64,000 bases of DNA, taken from NCBI RefSeq assembly GCF_001429295.1, contig NZ_LMJL01000010.1:199967-263966 (forward strand), in the 5' to 3' direction. Below are positions 1 through 9,834 of the stretch, piece by piece. How positions within the stretch are numbered: the first letter of the stretch is position 1; every line of letters begins with the position of its first letter. The position numbers and the translations under genes are program-made. Below the pieces are notes generated by a model. The model searched no databases. It was not told where the DNA came from and saw only the letters and a program-made list of their open reading frames with translations. This DNA comes from Flavobacterium sp. Root935 (lineage in GTDB: Bacteria; Bacteroidota; Bacteroidia; Flavobacteriales; Flavobacteriaceae).

Positions 1-459
1 ATTGTTCCAGATGCATCAATTTCGCAGGATATGATTGCCGGTTTTCCAACAGAAACAGAAGAGGATCACCAAGACACTATGAGTTTAATGGAATATGTAA
101 AATATAATTTCGGTTATATGTATTCATATTCTGAACGCCCAGGAACTTTGGCCGGAAGAAAAATGAAAGATGATGTTGAAGAAGAAACAAAAGCCAGAAG
201 ATTACAGGAAATTGTCGATTTACAACAAAAACACGCTTGGTTTAGAAGTGAGGAATTTGTGGGCAAAACGGTTGAAGTTTTAGTAGAAAAAGTTTCTAAA
301 AAATCTAAAGATGAATTCTCTGGAAGAAATTCTCAAAGTATAACGGTAGTTTTCCCAAAAGAAAATTACAAAATTGGAGATTTCGTAAACGTAAAAATCA
401 CAAGCTGTACTTCAGGAACTTTAAAAGGCGAAGCTGTCGGATTAAGTGAGATGAATTAA
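1..459 (+). CDS. miaB: MiaB, tRNA-2-methylthio-N6-dimethylallyladenosine synthase (5' truncated)
   Basis: Radical-SAM methylthiotransferase that adds the 2-methylthio group to i6A37 of tRNAs reading UNN codons. Only the last ~152 residues are in the window. The reading frame is open from base 1, so the catalytic CxxxCxxC cluster lies outside. Visible are the end of the radical-SAM barrel (DMIAGFPTETEEDHQDT, then YSERPGT) and a C-terminal TRAM RNA-binding domain (about the last 65 residues, starting near VGKTVEVLVE). The family call is firm because the GFPTET and YSxRPGT segments are typical of MiaB. It is followed by a repeat-bearing gap and a sigma-54 activator gene on the same strand. Confidence 0.93.
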   Translation: MVPDASISQDMIAGFPTETEEDHQDTMSLMEYVKYNFGYMYSYSERPGTLAGRKMKDDVEEETKARRLQEIVDLQQKHAWFRSEEFVGKTVEVLVEKVSKKSKDEFSGRNSQSITVVFPKENYKIGDFVNVKITSCTSGTLKGEAVGLSEMN

Positions 460-474
460 AAAAATTAGTTTCAG

Positions 475-516
475 GTTTCAAGTTTCAGGTTCTTTGCGTA
501 ACTTGAAACTTGAAAC
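475..516. repeat. Word-repeat hairpin between miaB and the sigma-54 activator gene
   Basis: The gap is built from variants of the word GTTTCAAG/CTTGAAAC. Bases 475-486 and 505-516 are perfectly inverted (12 bp), and the stem can extend to 490/501 with one G-U pair around a 10-base loop. Further copies of the word lie at 462-474 and 540-548. The same words form the hairpin at 30347-30379 between ftsW and murD. There is no T-run directly after the stem, so it does not look like a simple terminator. Confidence 0.75.
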
Positions 517-557
517 AAAATACAAGCCAGCTCAATAAAACTTGAAACAAAAAATAC

Positions 558-1817
558 ATGGAAACAGTTCAAGCAATAAAACAACGATTTGAGATTATTG
601 GTAATGATCCAAAATTAAATCGCGCCATCGAAAAAGCCATTCAGGTTGCTCCTACTGATATTTCGGTAATGGTGACTGGGGAAAGTGGTGTTGGTAAAGA
701 AAATATTCCAAGGATTATTCATTCACTTTCACATAGAAAGCACGGAAAATATATTGCTGTAAACTGTGGAGCCATTCCAGAAGGAACAATTGACAGTGAA
801 CTTTTCGGGCACGAGAAAGGAGCTTTTACAGGCGCTACAAGTACGCGTGAAGGTTATTTTGAAGTAGCCGACGGCGGAACTATATTTCTAGATGAAGTTG
901 GCGAATTACCACTGACAACACAGGTAAGACTGCTGCGTGTTTTAGAAAATGGTGAATTCATAAAAGTGGGTTCATCTCAGGTTCAAAAAACAAATGTTCG
1001 TATTGTTGCAGCAACCAATGTGAATTTATTCAATGCTATTGAAAAGGGTAAATTCCGTGAAGATTTATACTATCGTTTGAGTACTGTCGAAATTACTTTA
1101 CCTCCTTTGCGTGAAAGAAACGACGATATTCATTTGTTATTCAGAAAGTTTGTGGCCGATTTTGCTCACAAGTACAAAATGCCGCCTTTAAAATTAGACG
1201 ATGATGCTGTTCAATTATTACAAAAATTCAGATGGAGCGGTAACATTCGTCAGCTTCGAAATGTCGCTGAACAGATTTCTGTTTTAGAAACCAATCGTGA
1301 CATTACACTTGCAACTTTAAAATCGTATCTGCCTGCAGAAGGAAGCAATTTACCTTCTGTTATTAATGACAGTAAAAAAGAAAGTGACTTTAGTACCGAG
1401 CGAGACATTTTATACAAAGTCCTTTTTGATATGAAAAGCGATTTAAACGACTTGAAAAAACTGACTTTGGAATTAATGAAAAACGGTACTTCTAAAGTAC
1501 AAGACATTAATCCGAATTTAATTCAGAAAATATACGGGAACCAGCAAAACGACAGCGAAATTGATTTTGAAGAAGAACCAAGAACAGCTGTTATGACTGC
1601 TCCTGCAGTTAGAGAAGAAAATTACCAAATTCCAGATGATAACTATTTGTTTGCCGAGACGATTGAAGAAGAAGAGATTCTGCGTTTGGAACAAAAAGAA
1701 ATCGAAATGATCAAAAAATCATTAGAAAAAAACAAAGGAAAACGTAAAGCTGCGGCAGATGAATTAGGAATTTCTGAAAGGACTTTATACCGCAAAATCA
1801 AACAATTTGATCTTTAA
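558..1817 (+). CDS. Sigma-54-dependent transcriptional activator (AAA+ / Fis-type HTH, no receiver domain)
   Basis: Enhancer-binding protein that uses ATP hydrolysis to open promoters held by RpoN polymerase. The AAA+ domain starts almost at the N-terminus: Walker A GESGVGKE (residues 41-48), the sigma-54 contact loop GAFTGA (88-93), Walker B GGTIFLDE (106-113), and the WSGNIRQLRN segment near 226. After an acidic linker (about 270-380) a Fis-type helix-turn-helix ends the protein (about 395-419, KRKAAADELGISERTLYRK). There is no N-terminal receiver, GAF or PAS domain, so activity is probably set by expression or by a separate protein. It lies upstream of lptE and secG on the same strand. Two sigma-54-like promoters are noted in this window (4613 and 54588). 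Whether this protein acts on them is inference. Confidence 0.92.
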   Translation: METVQAIKQRFEIIGNDPKLNRAIEKAIQVAPTDISVMVTGESGVGKENIPRIIHSLSHRKHGKYIAVNCGAIPEGTIDSELFGHEKGAFTGATSTREGYFEVADGGTIFLDEVGELPLTTQVRLLRVLENGEFIKVGSSQVQKTNVRIVAATNVNLFNAIEKGKFREDLYYRLSTVEITLPPLRERNDDIHLLFRKFVADFAHKYKMPPLKLDDDAVQLLQKFRWSGNIRQLRNVAEQISVLETNRDITLATLKSYLPAEGSNLPSVINDSKKESDFSTERDILYKVLFDMKSDLNDLKKLTLELMKNGTSKVQDINPNLIQKIYGNQQNDSEIDFEEEPRTAVMTAPAVREENYQIPDDNYLFAETIEEEEILRLEQKEIEMIKKSLEKNKGKRKAAADELGISERTLYRKIKQFDL

Positions 1818-1913
1818 TTTCTGCAAAGAAGTTAAGACTTGAAATTGTTTAAACGAAATGAATATCTTTGACCGAGCGTCAGCTGGATGGCGAAGAAATA
1901 CTTACAGATTAAA

Positions 1914-2420
1914 ATGAAACACTTAAAATATCTTTTACTATTATTAGTTGCATCAACTTTTAGCAGTTGTACTGTAAAATACAACTTTACTGGAACGGGA
2001 AAAATTGATGCCAAAACCTTTCAGGTAAATTTCTTTCAAAATAATGCAGACTTGGTTGAACCTGGAATCGACAGGACTTTCACATTGGCCCTACAGGATT
2101 TGATTATGAATCAGACCAACTTAAACTTAGTAAGTAATGGCGGAGATTTGAAGTACGAAGGAGAAATTACAGATTACCGAATAACTCCTATGACAGCAAC
2201 TGCAGATCAGCAGGCAGCACAAAACCGTCTATCTATACGTATTAATGTAAGATTCTCTAATAAGAAGAAAGAAACAGATGATTTTGAAAAATCTTTTGAA
2301 TTCTATTATGATTTCCCAGGAAGAGATCTTCCAACGGGATCTGTTTTAAATGAAGCAATCAGAGTTATTTTTGAAAGAATTACGCAGGATATCTTTAATG
2401 AGTCATTAGCTAAATGGTAA
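1914..2420 (+). CDS. lptE: LptE-like LPS-assembly lipoprotein
   Basis: Outer-membrane lipoprotein expected to plug the LptD barrel during lipopolysaccharide insertion. The start at 1914 (MKHLKYLLLLLVAS) is chosen over an upstream in-frame ATG at 1887 because it opens a normal lipoprotein signal ending in the lipobox FSSC (lipidated Cys19). About 168 residues, usual for the family. The mature part begins VKYNFTGTGKID and contains the Bacteroidota LptE pattern of a strand-helix sandwich with ITDYRITPMTA in the middle and a final helix IFERITQDIFNES. It follows the sigma-54 activator by under 100 bases, so the two are probably co-transcribed. Confidence 0.85.
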   Translation: MKHLKYLLLLLVASTFSSCTVKYNFTGTGKIDAKTFQVNFFQNNADLVEPGIDRTFTLALQDLIMNQTNLNLVSNGGDLKYEGEITDYRITPMTATADQQAAQNRLSIRINVRFSNKKKETDDFEKSFEFYYDFPGRDLPTGSVLNEAIRVIFERITQDIFNESLAKW

Positions 2421-2505
2421 TTCTTTATTTATTTGTTGAAATCATTTAATTGATTTTAAAAACTAATAAAAAGTTAAACTAAAAAAACGATTAAACAAAC
2501 AAAAA

Positions 2506-4188
2506 ATGAACGTTACTGATTATACCTACTTAATGAACAAACCGGAAGCTATTACTGAAAAGCAGGCGGACGCATTAGGAAGTGTTTTGAATGAATTTCC
2601 GTATTTTCAAAGTGCGCGTGCACTGCGATTAAAAGGACTTTACAATCAAAACAGCTTTAAGTATAATTATGCATTGAAGGTTACGGCCGCTCATACTTCC
2701 GATCGTTCTGTTTTGTTTGATTTTATTACTTCTGAAGCTTTTACTTCTATTCAAAATGATTTCTACGAACAAAAACTTAGAGACCTTCTTGAAATTACTG
2801 TTTTTGACAGTGAGATAATTTCGCCAGAGCAAATTCAGAAAGCACTTGAGGTAAAAACAGACACTCTTGAACAATCTATTTTGAATTCTATTAAAGAATC
2901 AGAAACACCTTCAATAGATCAATTTGTAAAAGTTGAAGAACCTTTAAAAATAGAGGAACCAATAAAATCTGAAGAAACCAAAAATATTCCAGAAATAGAT
3001 CCGTCAATTTTTACTGCAATCAAAGAAGCTCAAACTGTAACTTTTGAAAAGCCAATAGAAATTGAAACACCAAAAGCTCTTCCAGAAATAGATCCTTCTA
3101 TTTTTAGTGCGATCAAAGAGTCGCAGTCAATTACTTATGAAAAACCAGTAATTGAAGACGAAAATAAGATTGATACAATTGAAGATTCAACTTTAGATAT
3201 TACAGAAGAAACTAAAACTCCGACTACAACAGAACCAACAAATATTGAAGTTCCTAAATTTGATCGTGTTGAAGATTCTATTTTAAGTTCAATAAGAGGA
3301 GCTGAAACTGCTTCTACACCTGAATCTGTAAAAGTTGAAGAGCCTAAAATTGATCCCGCAATTGAGCGTTCGATTTTAAATTCAATTAAAGAAGCTGAAG
3401 CTGCAACTTCTCAAGAACCGAAAACTGAAGAAGCAAAAATTGATATTATTGAAGAGCCAGTTTTAAATTCAGCTGAAGAAGAGGAAGATGATAGTGTCAT
3501 CGAAGAAATGATAATTCCTGAATTTAAAATTAATCCCGTTGAACGATCAATTCTTTCTTCAATTAAGGAAGCTGAAACTGTAATTCCTGATGAAACTAAA
3601 GAAGAAATTCTGAAAGAAACTAAAGAGGAAATCACAGAACAAGTTCAAGAAGAAATTCCAGTAGCGACTGAAGAAGAAGTTCAAGAAGAGAGAACCGAAG
3701 CTGTAATAAATGCAGAAGAACATTTAGAAATTGGAAAACCTTTAGATTTTTCGCTTAACGAAAAACACTCTTTTCAAGAATGGCTTCAACTATCTAGAAC
3801 AGAACCAATTGATCGTTCAGACGAAGTTTCGGCAGATGAAGAAATTAAAAACACAACTGTTGAAACCAAAAAAGAAGAGCCGTCAATTAATGAAGAGAGA
3901 CTAAAAAAAGCTGAAATTATCGATAAATTTATCGAAACCAATCCGAAAATCTCTCCAATTAAACCTGGAAACAGCGCGCCGGTGGTACAAATTGAAAGCA
4001 ATACCGAGGATAATTCGTATTTGATGACTGAGACTCTGGCTAGAGTTTATCTGGAACAAAAGAAATATACAAAAGCAATTCAAGCTTATGAAATATTAAT
4101 TTTGAAATATCCAGAAAAAATTACTTTCTTTGCAGACCGCATATCGGATATAAAGATTTTACAACAAAATAACAATAACAATAATTAA
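2506..4188 (+). CDS. Acidic protein with a 30-residue SIL-x-SIKEAE repeat and C-terminal TPR-like segment
   Basis: No named function is recognised. 560 residues in three parts. Residues 1-120 are a globular N-terminal domain (TDYTYLMNKPEAITEKQADAL). Residues 120-370 form a low-complexity acidic region carrying eight copies of a short motif (core S-I-L/F-x-S/A-I-K-E-A/S-E/Q), with the first residue at about 124, 167, 198, 228, 258, 289, 318 and 348. The spacing is 29-31 residues except for the first gap of 43, and the copies near 228 and 318 are degenerate. Residues ~505-550 (TETLARVYLEQKKYTKAIQAYEILILKYP) read as a TPR-like helical hairpin, followed by an Asn run at the end. There is no signal peptide, so it is probably cytoplasmic. 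It ends three bases before secG, which implies translational coupling. Confidence 0.8.
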   Translation: MNVTDYTYLMNKPEAITEKQADALGSVLNEFPYFQSARALRLKGLYNQNSFKYNYALKVTAAHTSDRSVLFDFITSEAFTSIQNDFYEQKLRDLLEITVFDSEIISPEQIQKALEVKTDTLEQSILNSIKESETPSIDQFVKVEEPLKIEEPIKSEETKNIPEIDPSIFTAIKEAQTVTFEKPIEIETPKALPEIDPSIFSAIKESQSITYEKPVIEDENKIDTIEDSTLDITEETKTPTTTEPTNIEVPKFDRVEDSILSSIRGAETASTPESVKVEEPKIDPAIERSILNSIKEAEAATSQEPKTEEAKIDIIEEPVLNSAEEEEDDSVIEEMIIPEFKINPVERSILSSIKEAETVIPDETKEEILKETKEEITEQVQEEIPVATEEEVQEERTEAVINAEEHLEIGKPLDFSLNEKHSFQEWLQLSRTEPIDRSDEVSADEEIKNTTVETKKEEPSINEERLKKAEIIDKFIETNPKISPIKPGNSAPVVQIESNTEDNSYLMTETLARVYLEQKKYTKAIQAYEILILKYPEKITFFADRISDIKILQQNNNNNN

Positions 4189-4191
4189 GTA

Positions 4192-4533
4192 ATGAGCACA
4201 TTTTCAATTTTTTTAGTTTTAATCACAATAGTTTGTTTTCTATTGATCGTAGTTATTATGGTACAAAACCCTAAAGGAGGCGGATTGTCTTCTACTATCA
4301 GCGGAACGCAGATGTTAGGCGGAGTACAAAAAACAACTGACTTTTTAGATAAAAGTACTTGGACTTTAGCTACTGTTTTAATTGTGTTAATTTTACTTTC
4401 TAGCTTAAGTTTCTCTGGATCTTTAAGCGACACTGATTCTAAAATCATTGATAAAACTGAAGCTCCTGCAAATACACCAGCAGTTCCAGCACAAGGAACT
4501 ACTCCTGCTCCAGCAGCACCAGCAGCTAAATAA
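4192..4533 (+). CDS. secG: SecG, preprotein translocase subunit
   Basis: Small inner-membrane subunit of the SecYEG channel that assists SecA-driven export. 113 residues with two membrane segments (about 3-23 and 58-78) joined by a cytoplasmic loop containing the family signature MVQNPKGGGLSS and FLDKSTW. The C-terminal tail is Ala/Pro-rich (PAQGTTPAPAAPAAK), common in Bacteroidota SecG. The start codon is three bases after the upstream gene's stop, and a strong hairpin terminator follows, so secG closes the miaB-side transcription unit. Confidence 0.95.
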   Translation: MSTFSIFLVLITIVCFLLIVVIMVQNPKGGGLSSTISGTQMLGGVQKTTDFLDKSTWTLATVLIVLILLSSLSFSGSLSDTDSKIIDKTEAPANTPAVPAQGTTPAPAAPAAK

Positions 4534-4554
4534 TTTCAGCTCGATATAAAATCT

Positions 4555-4588
4555 AATGCCAGCCTGTCAAAGCTGGCATTTTTTTTAA
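4555..4588 (+). terminator. Rho-independent terminator after secG
   Basis: Stem AATGCCAGC / GCTGGCATT (4555-4563 with 4572-4580) followed by a run of eight or more T. It separates the secG unit from groES. Confidence 0.85.
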
Positions 4589-4612
4589 GAAATAATGTCA
4601 GTTTTACCAGCA

Positions 4613-4628
4613 TGGCACAATTTCTGAA
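4613..4628 (+). promoter_or_regulatory. Possible sigma-54-type promoter of groES
   Basis: TGGCAC at 4613-4618 is a perfect -24 element. Five bases later CTGAA stands where TTGCA/T is expected, so the -12 element is weak. The distance to the groES ATG (4676) would give a leader of about 35-40 bases. No clear TAnnTTTG box is seen in this gap. Tentative. Confidence 0.35.
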
Positions 4629-4675
4629 AGTTCATAGAACATAAAAAATGTATAACTAATAATAATATAAAAATC

Positions 4676-4951
4676 ATGGCTTTAAACATTAAACCGCTTT
4701 CAGACCGCGTACTTATTGAGCCTGTTGCAGCCGAAACGAAAACTGCCTCAGGTATTTTTATTCCAGATACTGCCAAAGAGAAACCACAAAAAGGAACTGT
4801 GGTTGCAGTAGGAAACGGATCTAAAGATCATACAATGACCGTAAAAGTTGGTGATACTGTTCTTTATGGCAAATATGCCGGAACTGAATTAAAATTAGAA
4901 GGCACTGATTATCTAATCATGCGTGAAGATGATATTCTGGCGATAATTTAA
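4676..4951 (+). CDS. groES: GroES co-chaperonin (Hsp10)
   Basis: Heptameric lid of the GroEL folding chamber. 91 residues, full length. Typical features are the N-terminal strand [12 protein letters not shown], the mobile loop [20 protein letters not shown] (about residues 22-41) that contacts GroEL, and the C-terminal strand [13 protein letters not shown]. The gap to groEL is unusually long (566 bases) because a four-helix-bundle gene with flanking repeats sits in it. I saw no CIRCE-type inverted repeat upstream. Confidence 0.97.
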   Translation: MALNIKPLSDRVLIEPVAAETKTASGIFIPDTAKEKPQKGTVVAVGNGSKDHTMTVKVGDTVLYGKYAGTELKLEGTDYLIMREDDILAII

Positions 4952-4954
4952 TTG

Positions 4955-5032
4955 CTGTAAGCTTTAAGCCGTAAGCTATAGGCTTCACCAAAAGCTTAAA
5001 GCCTATTGCATAAAGCATAAAGCCAAAAAAGA
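4955..5032. repeat. Left arm of the four-helix-bundle element in groES-groEL
   Basis: Composed of variants of the word TAAGCTTTAAGCC / AAAGCCTA in both orientations. Bases 4995-5009 (CTTAAAGCCTATTGC) are inverted at 5383-5397 with one mismatch in 15, so the gene at 5033 sits between inverted arms. The words also fold locally within this arm. Confidence 0.75.
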
Positions 5033-5382
5033 ATGAGAGATTTTAAGAAATATGATATTTGGCAGCTAAGTCATTCTTTAACTTTAGAAATCTATAAAAT
5101 TACTTCTCTTTTTCCAAAAGAAGAATTATACGGATTAACAAGTCAGATCAGAAGGGCTTCTTCATCAATTCCAACTAATATTAGCGAAGGATGCGGAAGA
5201 AATAGCGACAAAGAATTCAATCAATTTCTCAACATCGCTTTAGGCTCTGCCAATGAAACAGAATATTTTGTGATTTTAGCTAAAGATTTGCAATATCTTA
5301 ATAATGAAATTGCTCAAGATCAAATAGAAAAAATCAATAGCATTAAAAGCAAAATTTACAAATTAAAACAAGTATTAGTAAA

Positions 5383-5389
<7 letters not shown>
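5033..5389 (+). CDS. Four-helix-bundle protein (S23 / 23S rRNA intervening-sequence family)
   Basis: 118 residues, predicted all-helical. Family signatures seen: ELYGLTSQIRRASSSIPTNISEG (about 37-59), then SDKEFNQFLNIALGSANETEYF. Relatives are encoded in intervening sequences of 23S rRNA in some bacteria and as free-standing genes in Bacteroidota. They resemble the Avd accessory protein of diversity-generating retroelements. The biochemical role is not established, and no reverse transcriptase is in this window. The gene lies inside the groES-groEL pair, on the same strand, so it is probably co-transcribed with the chaperonins. Its stop codon (TAG, 5387-5389) lies inside the right inverted arm (GCAATAGGC). 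A second family member is at 31789. Confidence 0.9.
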
Positions 5390-7149
<1,760 letters not shown>

Positions 7150-7169
7150 TCGTTCTTTTCTTAAAACTT

Positions 7170-7204
7170 AAAACGCCGGATATTAATCTGGCGTTTTTTT
7201 TGTT
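7170..7204 (+). terminator. Rho-independent terminator of groESL
   Basis: Stem AAAACGCC / GGCGTTTT around the loop GGATATTAATCT, then a long T-run. It directly follows groEL. The remaining gap to 7420 holds word-repeat material (GCCACGAATTACACGA and AGCCACAGATTAAAGGAT / AATCTGTG variants) and no gene. Confidence 0.85.
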
Positions 7205-7420
7205 TTTATTTGCCACGAATTACACGATTTTCCACGAATAATTTTTTCTAAATCTTGCCATTTTTTTTTAGCCACAGATTAAAGGATTAAAAAAGATTAT
7301 AATCTGTGAAAATCATTTTAATGTGTGGCAACTTTCTTCTAAACAAAGCATTCTTAAAATTTGCGGCAAACATTTCCGTTAGTTTAACATTCTCTTTTTC
7401 TTTAAAAAATCTGTTATTTC

Positions 7421-7428
7421 TACCTTTG
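7421..7428 (+). promoter_or_regulatory. Bacteroidota-type -7 promoter box (TACCTTTG)
   Basis: Exact match to TAnnTTTG, 22 bases before the ATG at 7451. No convincing -33 TTG element is seen at the usual distance. Confidence 0.6.
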
Positions 7429-7450
7429 CAGTTCTATTTAAAATTGCAAA

Positions 7451-8650
7451 ATGAGAAAATTTACAACTCACCTTTTATCTTTCACATTCTTATTTCTTAC
7501 TACTCTTTCACATTCCCAAACCAATAAAGATGCTTATGTTGTTTTAGTTTCTATGGATGGTTTTCGGTGGGATTATGGTAAACAATTCAATCTTCCGAAT
7601 CTTAAACAAATTTCAAAAGAGGGCGTTCATGCAAAATCTATGAAACCTTCTTATCCAACAAAAACTTTCCCTAATCATTATACTATAGTGACAGGACTTT
7701 ATCCAGATCATCACGGAATTATTAATAATGTTTTTTATGATGCCTCTTTAAACGAATCATTTTCTTTATCAAGCAATGCAAAAAATGATTCCCGATTTTA
7801 TGGCGGCAATCCGATTTGGAATTTGGCTGAACAGCAAGGCGTAAAAACGGCTTCTTTTTTCTGGCCGGGCTCTGATATAGATAATAGAAATCCGAGTTAT
7901 TTTAAAAATTACAATGGTAAAATTCCGTATGAAGCTAGAATTGATACGGTTATGAAATGGCTGCAACTACCAGAAAAACAAAGACCACATCTTGTAACTT
8001 TGTATTTTGACGAGCCTGACCACAGCGGACATAATTTTGGCCCAAATTCGCCTGAAACCAAAAAAGCAGTTATTAAAATGGACTCTATTATGGGGGAATT
8101 ATCGCGAAAATTGGATCAACTGCCAATTGGAAAACAAATCAATTTAATTATTGTTTCAGACCACGGAATGGCCAATATCAGCAATGATAAAAAAGTGGCT
8201 GTTTTGGATTATTTAAAACCAGAATGGCTTGGCTACAAAGATGTTATTAACCCAATTATGAGTTTACAGGCAAAAGCTGGATTTCAGGATTCGATTTATA
8301 ATGCTTTAAAGAAAGTTCCACATATTAAATTCTGGAAATCAACCGAAGTTCCAAAGAGACTTCATTACGGCACTAATGCGCGTGTACATGATTTCGTTAT
8401 TGAAGCCGAAAAAGGATATAGCTTAGTCAGTAAAGAAAGTACGCATATAAAAGGCGGAACGCATGGTTATGATAACAATGAAAAAGATATGCATGCTATT
8501 TTTTATGCAAAAGGTCCTGCTTTTAAAATAGATAAAACAGTCAAAACTTTCCCGAATGTTTCTGTTTACCCGCTAATTGCCCATATTCTAGGTTTACAAA
8601 TTGGAGAGATTGATGGAAAACTGAGTGATGTAAAATCGATGCTTCGTTAA
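7451..8650 (+). CDS. Exported alkaline-phosphatase-superfamily phosphodiesterase (ENPP/NPP family)
   Basis: Probably hydrolyses nucleotide or phospholipid phosphodiester/pyrophosphate bonds outside the inner membrane. 399 residues with a signal peptide (about 1-22, cleavage near SHSQ). Two-zinc active site is visible: metal ligand D36 in SMDGFRWD, nucleophile Thr72 in KTFPNHYTIVTGLYP, then FDEPDHSGHNFGP (Asp and His ligands), SDHGM, and a distal His in GGTHGYDN. Length and motif order match NPP-family enzymes. It has its own promoter and stands alone between the groESL terminator and a convergent dehydrogenase gene. Substrate is not predictable from sequence. Confidence 0.9.
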   Translation: MRKFTTHLLSFTFLFLTTLSHSQTNKDAYVVLVSMDGFRWDYGKQFNLPNLKQISKEGVHAKSMKPSYPTKTFPNHYTIVTGLYPDHHGIINNVFYDASLNESFSLSSNAKNDSRFYGGNPIWNLAEQQGVKTASFFWPGSDIDNRNPSYFKNYNGKIPYEARIDTVMKWLQLPEKQRPHLVTLYFDEPDHSGHNFGPNSPETKKAVIKMDSIMGELSRKLDQLPIGKQINLIIVSDHGMANISNDKKVAVLDYLKPEWLGYKDVINPIMSLQAKAGFQDSIYNALKKVPHIKFWKSTEVPKRLHYGTNARVHDFVIEAEKGYSLVSKESTHIKGGTHGYDNNEKDMHAIFYAKGPAFKIDKTVKTFPNVSVYPLIAHILGLQIGEIDGKLSDVKSMLR

Positions 8651-8905
8651 TTAGATAATGTGGCAATTAGAAAATTTGATAATTAGAAAATGAATTAAAT
8701 GTCACCCTGAGCGAAGTCGAAAGGCATTCCAATTGGCACGCGGGCTTCTCCCGAAGTTTCGGGACGCTCAGCCTGACAGTTTATAAACACAACAAACCCG
8801 ACAGGTTTTAAAAACCTGTCGGGTTTGTTATATTCAGAGAAGACTCACGTAAGCGTCAACAGTAAAATCATTTTCTAATTATCCAAATTGACAAATTATC
8901 TAATT
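8649..8905. repeat. Composite inverted element between two convergent genes
   Basis: Arms made of AATTAGATAATT-type words: ATTATCTAATT and TCATTTTCTAATTATC near the right end are exact inverses of pieces of the left arm. The left arm begins inside the TAA of the phosphodiesterase gene and the right arm runs into the stop codon of the dehydrogenase gene. Inside lie a CCCTGAGCGAAGTCGA motif (8704-8719), a CCCGAAGTTTCGGGA palindrome (8750-8764), GACGCTCAGCCTGACAG, and a 33-base near-palindrome (8794-8826, half ACCCGACAGGTTTT) identical to 10956-10988. Confidence 0.75.
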
Positions 8906-9743
8906 AAAAATTAGTCCCAACTGAAACCTCTTTCCATTTACCCAATTCATCTTGGACACTTGCAATTTTCTGATTTGCCATATTAAAAGCATCTTCTCCT
9001 AAGAATAAATGCAACGGCGGATTTTCATCTTGGCTCACTTTAATTAATGCATCGGCTAATTTTTCTGGATCTCCTGGCTGATTTTCGTTGATGCTCTCTT
9101 TGTGAGCATTTTCAGATTGTCTAACTTCTTTGTAAGCCGCAATCGGATTTTCTGGCAATAACAGAGAACTATCTTTTAAGAAATCTGTTCTAAAATAACC
9201 TGGATAAACAATTGTTGCATGAACTCCGAACTCTTTTACCTCAGCAGATAACGATTCTGTTAAACCTGCAACGGCAAATTTTGTAGAACAGTAAATTCCC
9301 CAGCCTGGAAAATTCCCAACATAACCTCCAACAGAAGAAATATTAAAAATATGTCCTGATTTGTTAGCACGAAGAATCGGCATTGTATTTCTAATTACAT
9401 TCAATAATCCGAAAACATTTACCTCGAAATTTTTTCTAGATTCCGCATCTGTTAATTCTTCCAAAGCTCCCAATAAACCATAACCCGCATTATTCACTAA
9501 AACATCGATTGTTTTAAAATGACTTATAGTTTTTTCAATAGCATTTTTAACGCTTTTTTCATCAACCAAATCCATTTCTAAAGGAAGAAAGTTTTCAGAT
9601 GTATTTCCTAATACTTTCATCAAAGCCTCTTCACTTCTAGAAGTTGCAGCAACTTTAAAACCTTCTGCTAATAATTTTTTAGCTAATTCTAATCCAAGTC
9701 CTTTTGAAGCACCTGTGATAAACCAAACTTTGTTATTTTCCAT
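8904..9743 (-). CDS. Short-chain dehydrogenase/reductase (SDR)
   Basis: NAD(P)-dependent oxidoreductase of the classical SDR type, 279 residues. Rossmann motif TGASKGLG (10-17), NNAGYG, the catalytic Ser in NISSVGG and YCSTK (catalytic Tyr and Lys near 152-156). The C-terminal part (DPEKLADALIKVSQDENPPLHLFLG) is typical of the subgroup annotated as oxidoreductase/retinol-dehydrogenase-like. It lies 91 bases downstream of the AraC-family gene on the same strand and has its own promoter (9775-9802). The pairing suggests the regulator controls it. Substrate unknown. Confidence 0.9.
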   Translation of the reverse strand: MENNKVWFITGASKGLGLELAKKLLAEGFKVAATSRSEEALMKVLGNTSENFLPLEMDLVDEKSVKNAIEKTISHFKTIDVLVNNAGYGLLGALEELTDAESRKNFEVNVFGLLNVIRNTMPILRANKSGHIFNISSVGGYVGNFPGWGIYCSTKFAVAGLTESLSAEVKEFGVHATIVYPGYFRTDFLKDSSLLLPENPIAAYKEVRQSENAHKESINENQPGDPEKLADALIKVSQDENPPLHLFLGEDAFNMANQKIASVQDELGKWKEVSVGTNF

Positions 9744-9774
9744 GATTTTAATTTTTTACGTTTTAATTACAGGA

Positions 9775-9802
9775 CAAAGTTATGAGCGAAGTGCTTCTCA
9801 AA
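9775..9802 (-). promoter_or_regulatory. Promoter of the SDR gene
   Basis: Reading the minus strand: TTTG (-33 type, at 9799-9802) and, 16 bases later, TAACTTTG (-7 type, at 9775-9782). The leader to the ATG at 9743 would be about 25 bases. Confidence 0.6.
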
Positions 9803-9834
9803 CATTAAAAGAATCAAACCAGAAATTGCAAAAA

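Noticed and set aside
7306..7527. Open frame upstream of the phosphodiesterase gene
   Set aside because: It contains the promoter box of that gene and is in a different frame from the conserved coding sequence.
8649..8905. Insertion sequence or MITE with target-site duplication
   Set aside because: The arms are inverted, but I see no transposase, no flanking direct duplication, and the boundaries coincide with stop codons rather than a duplicated target.
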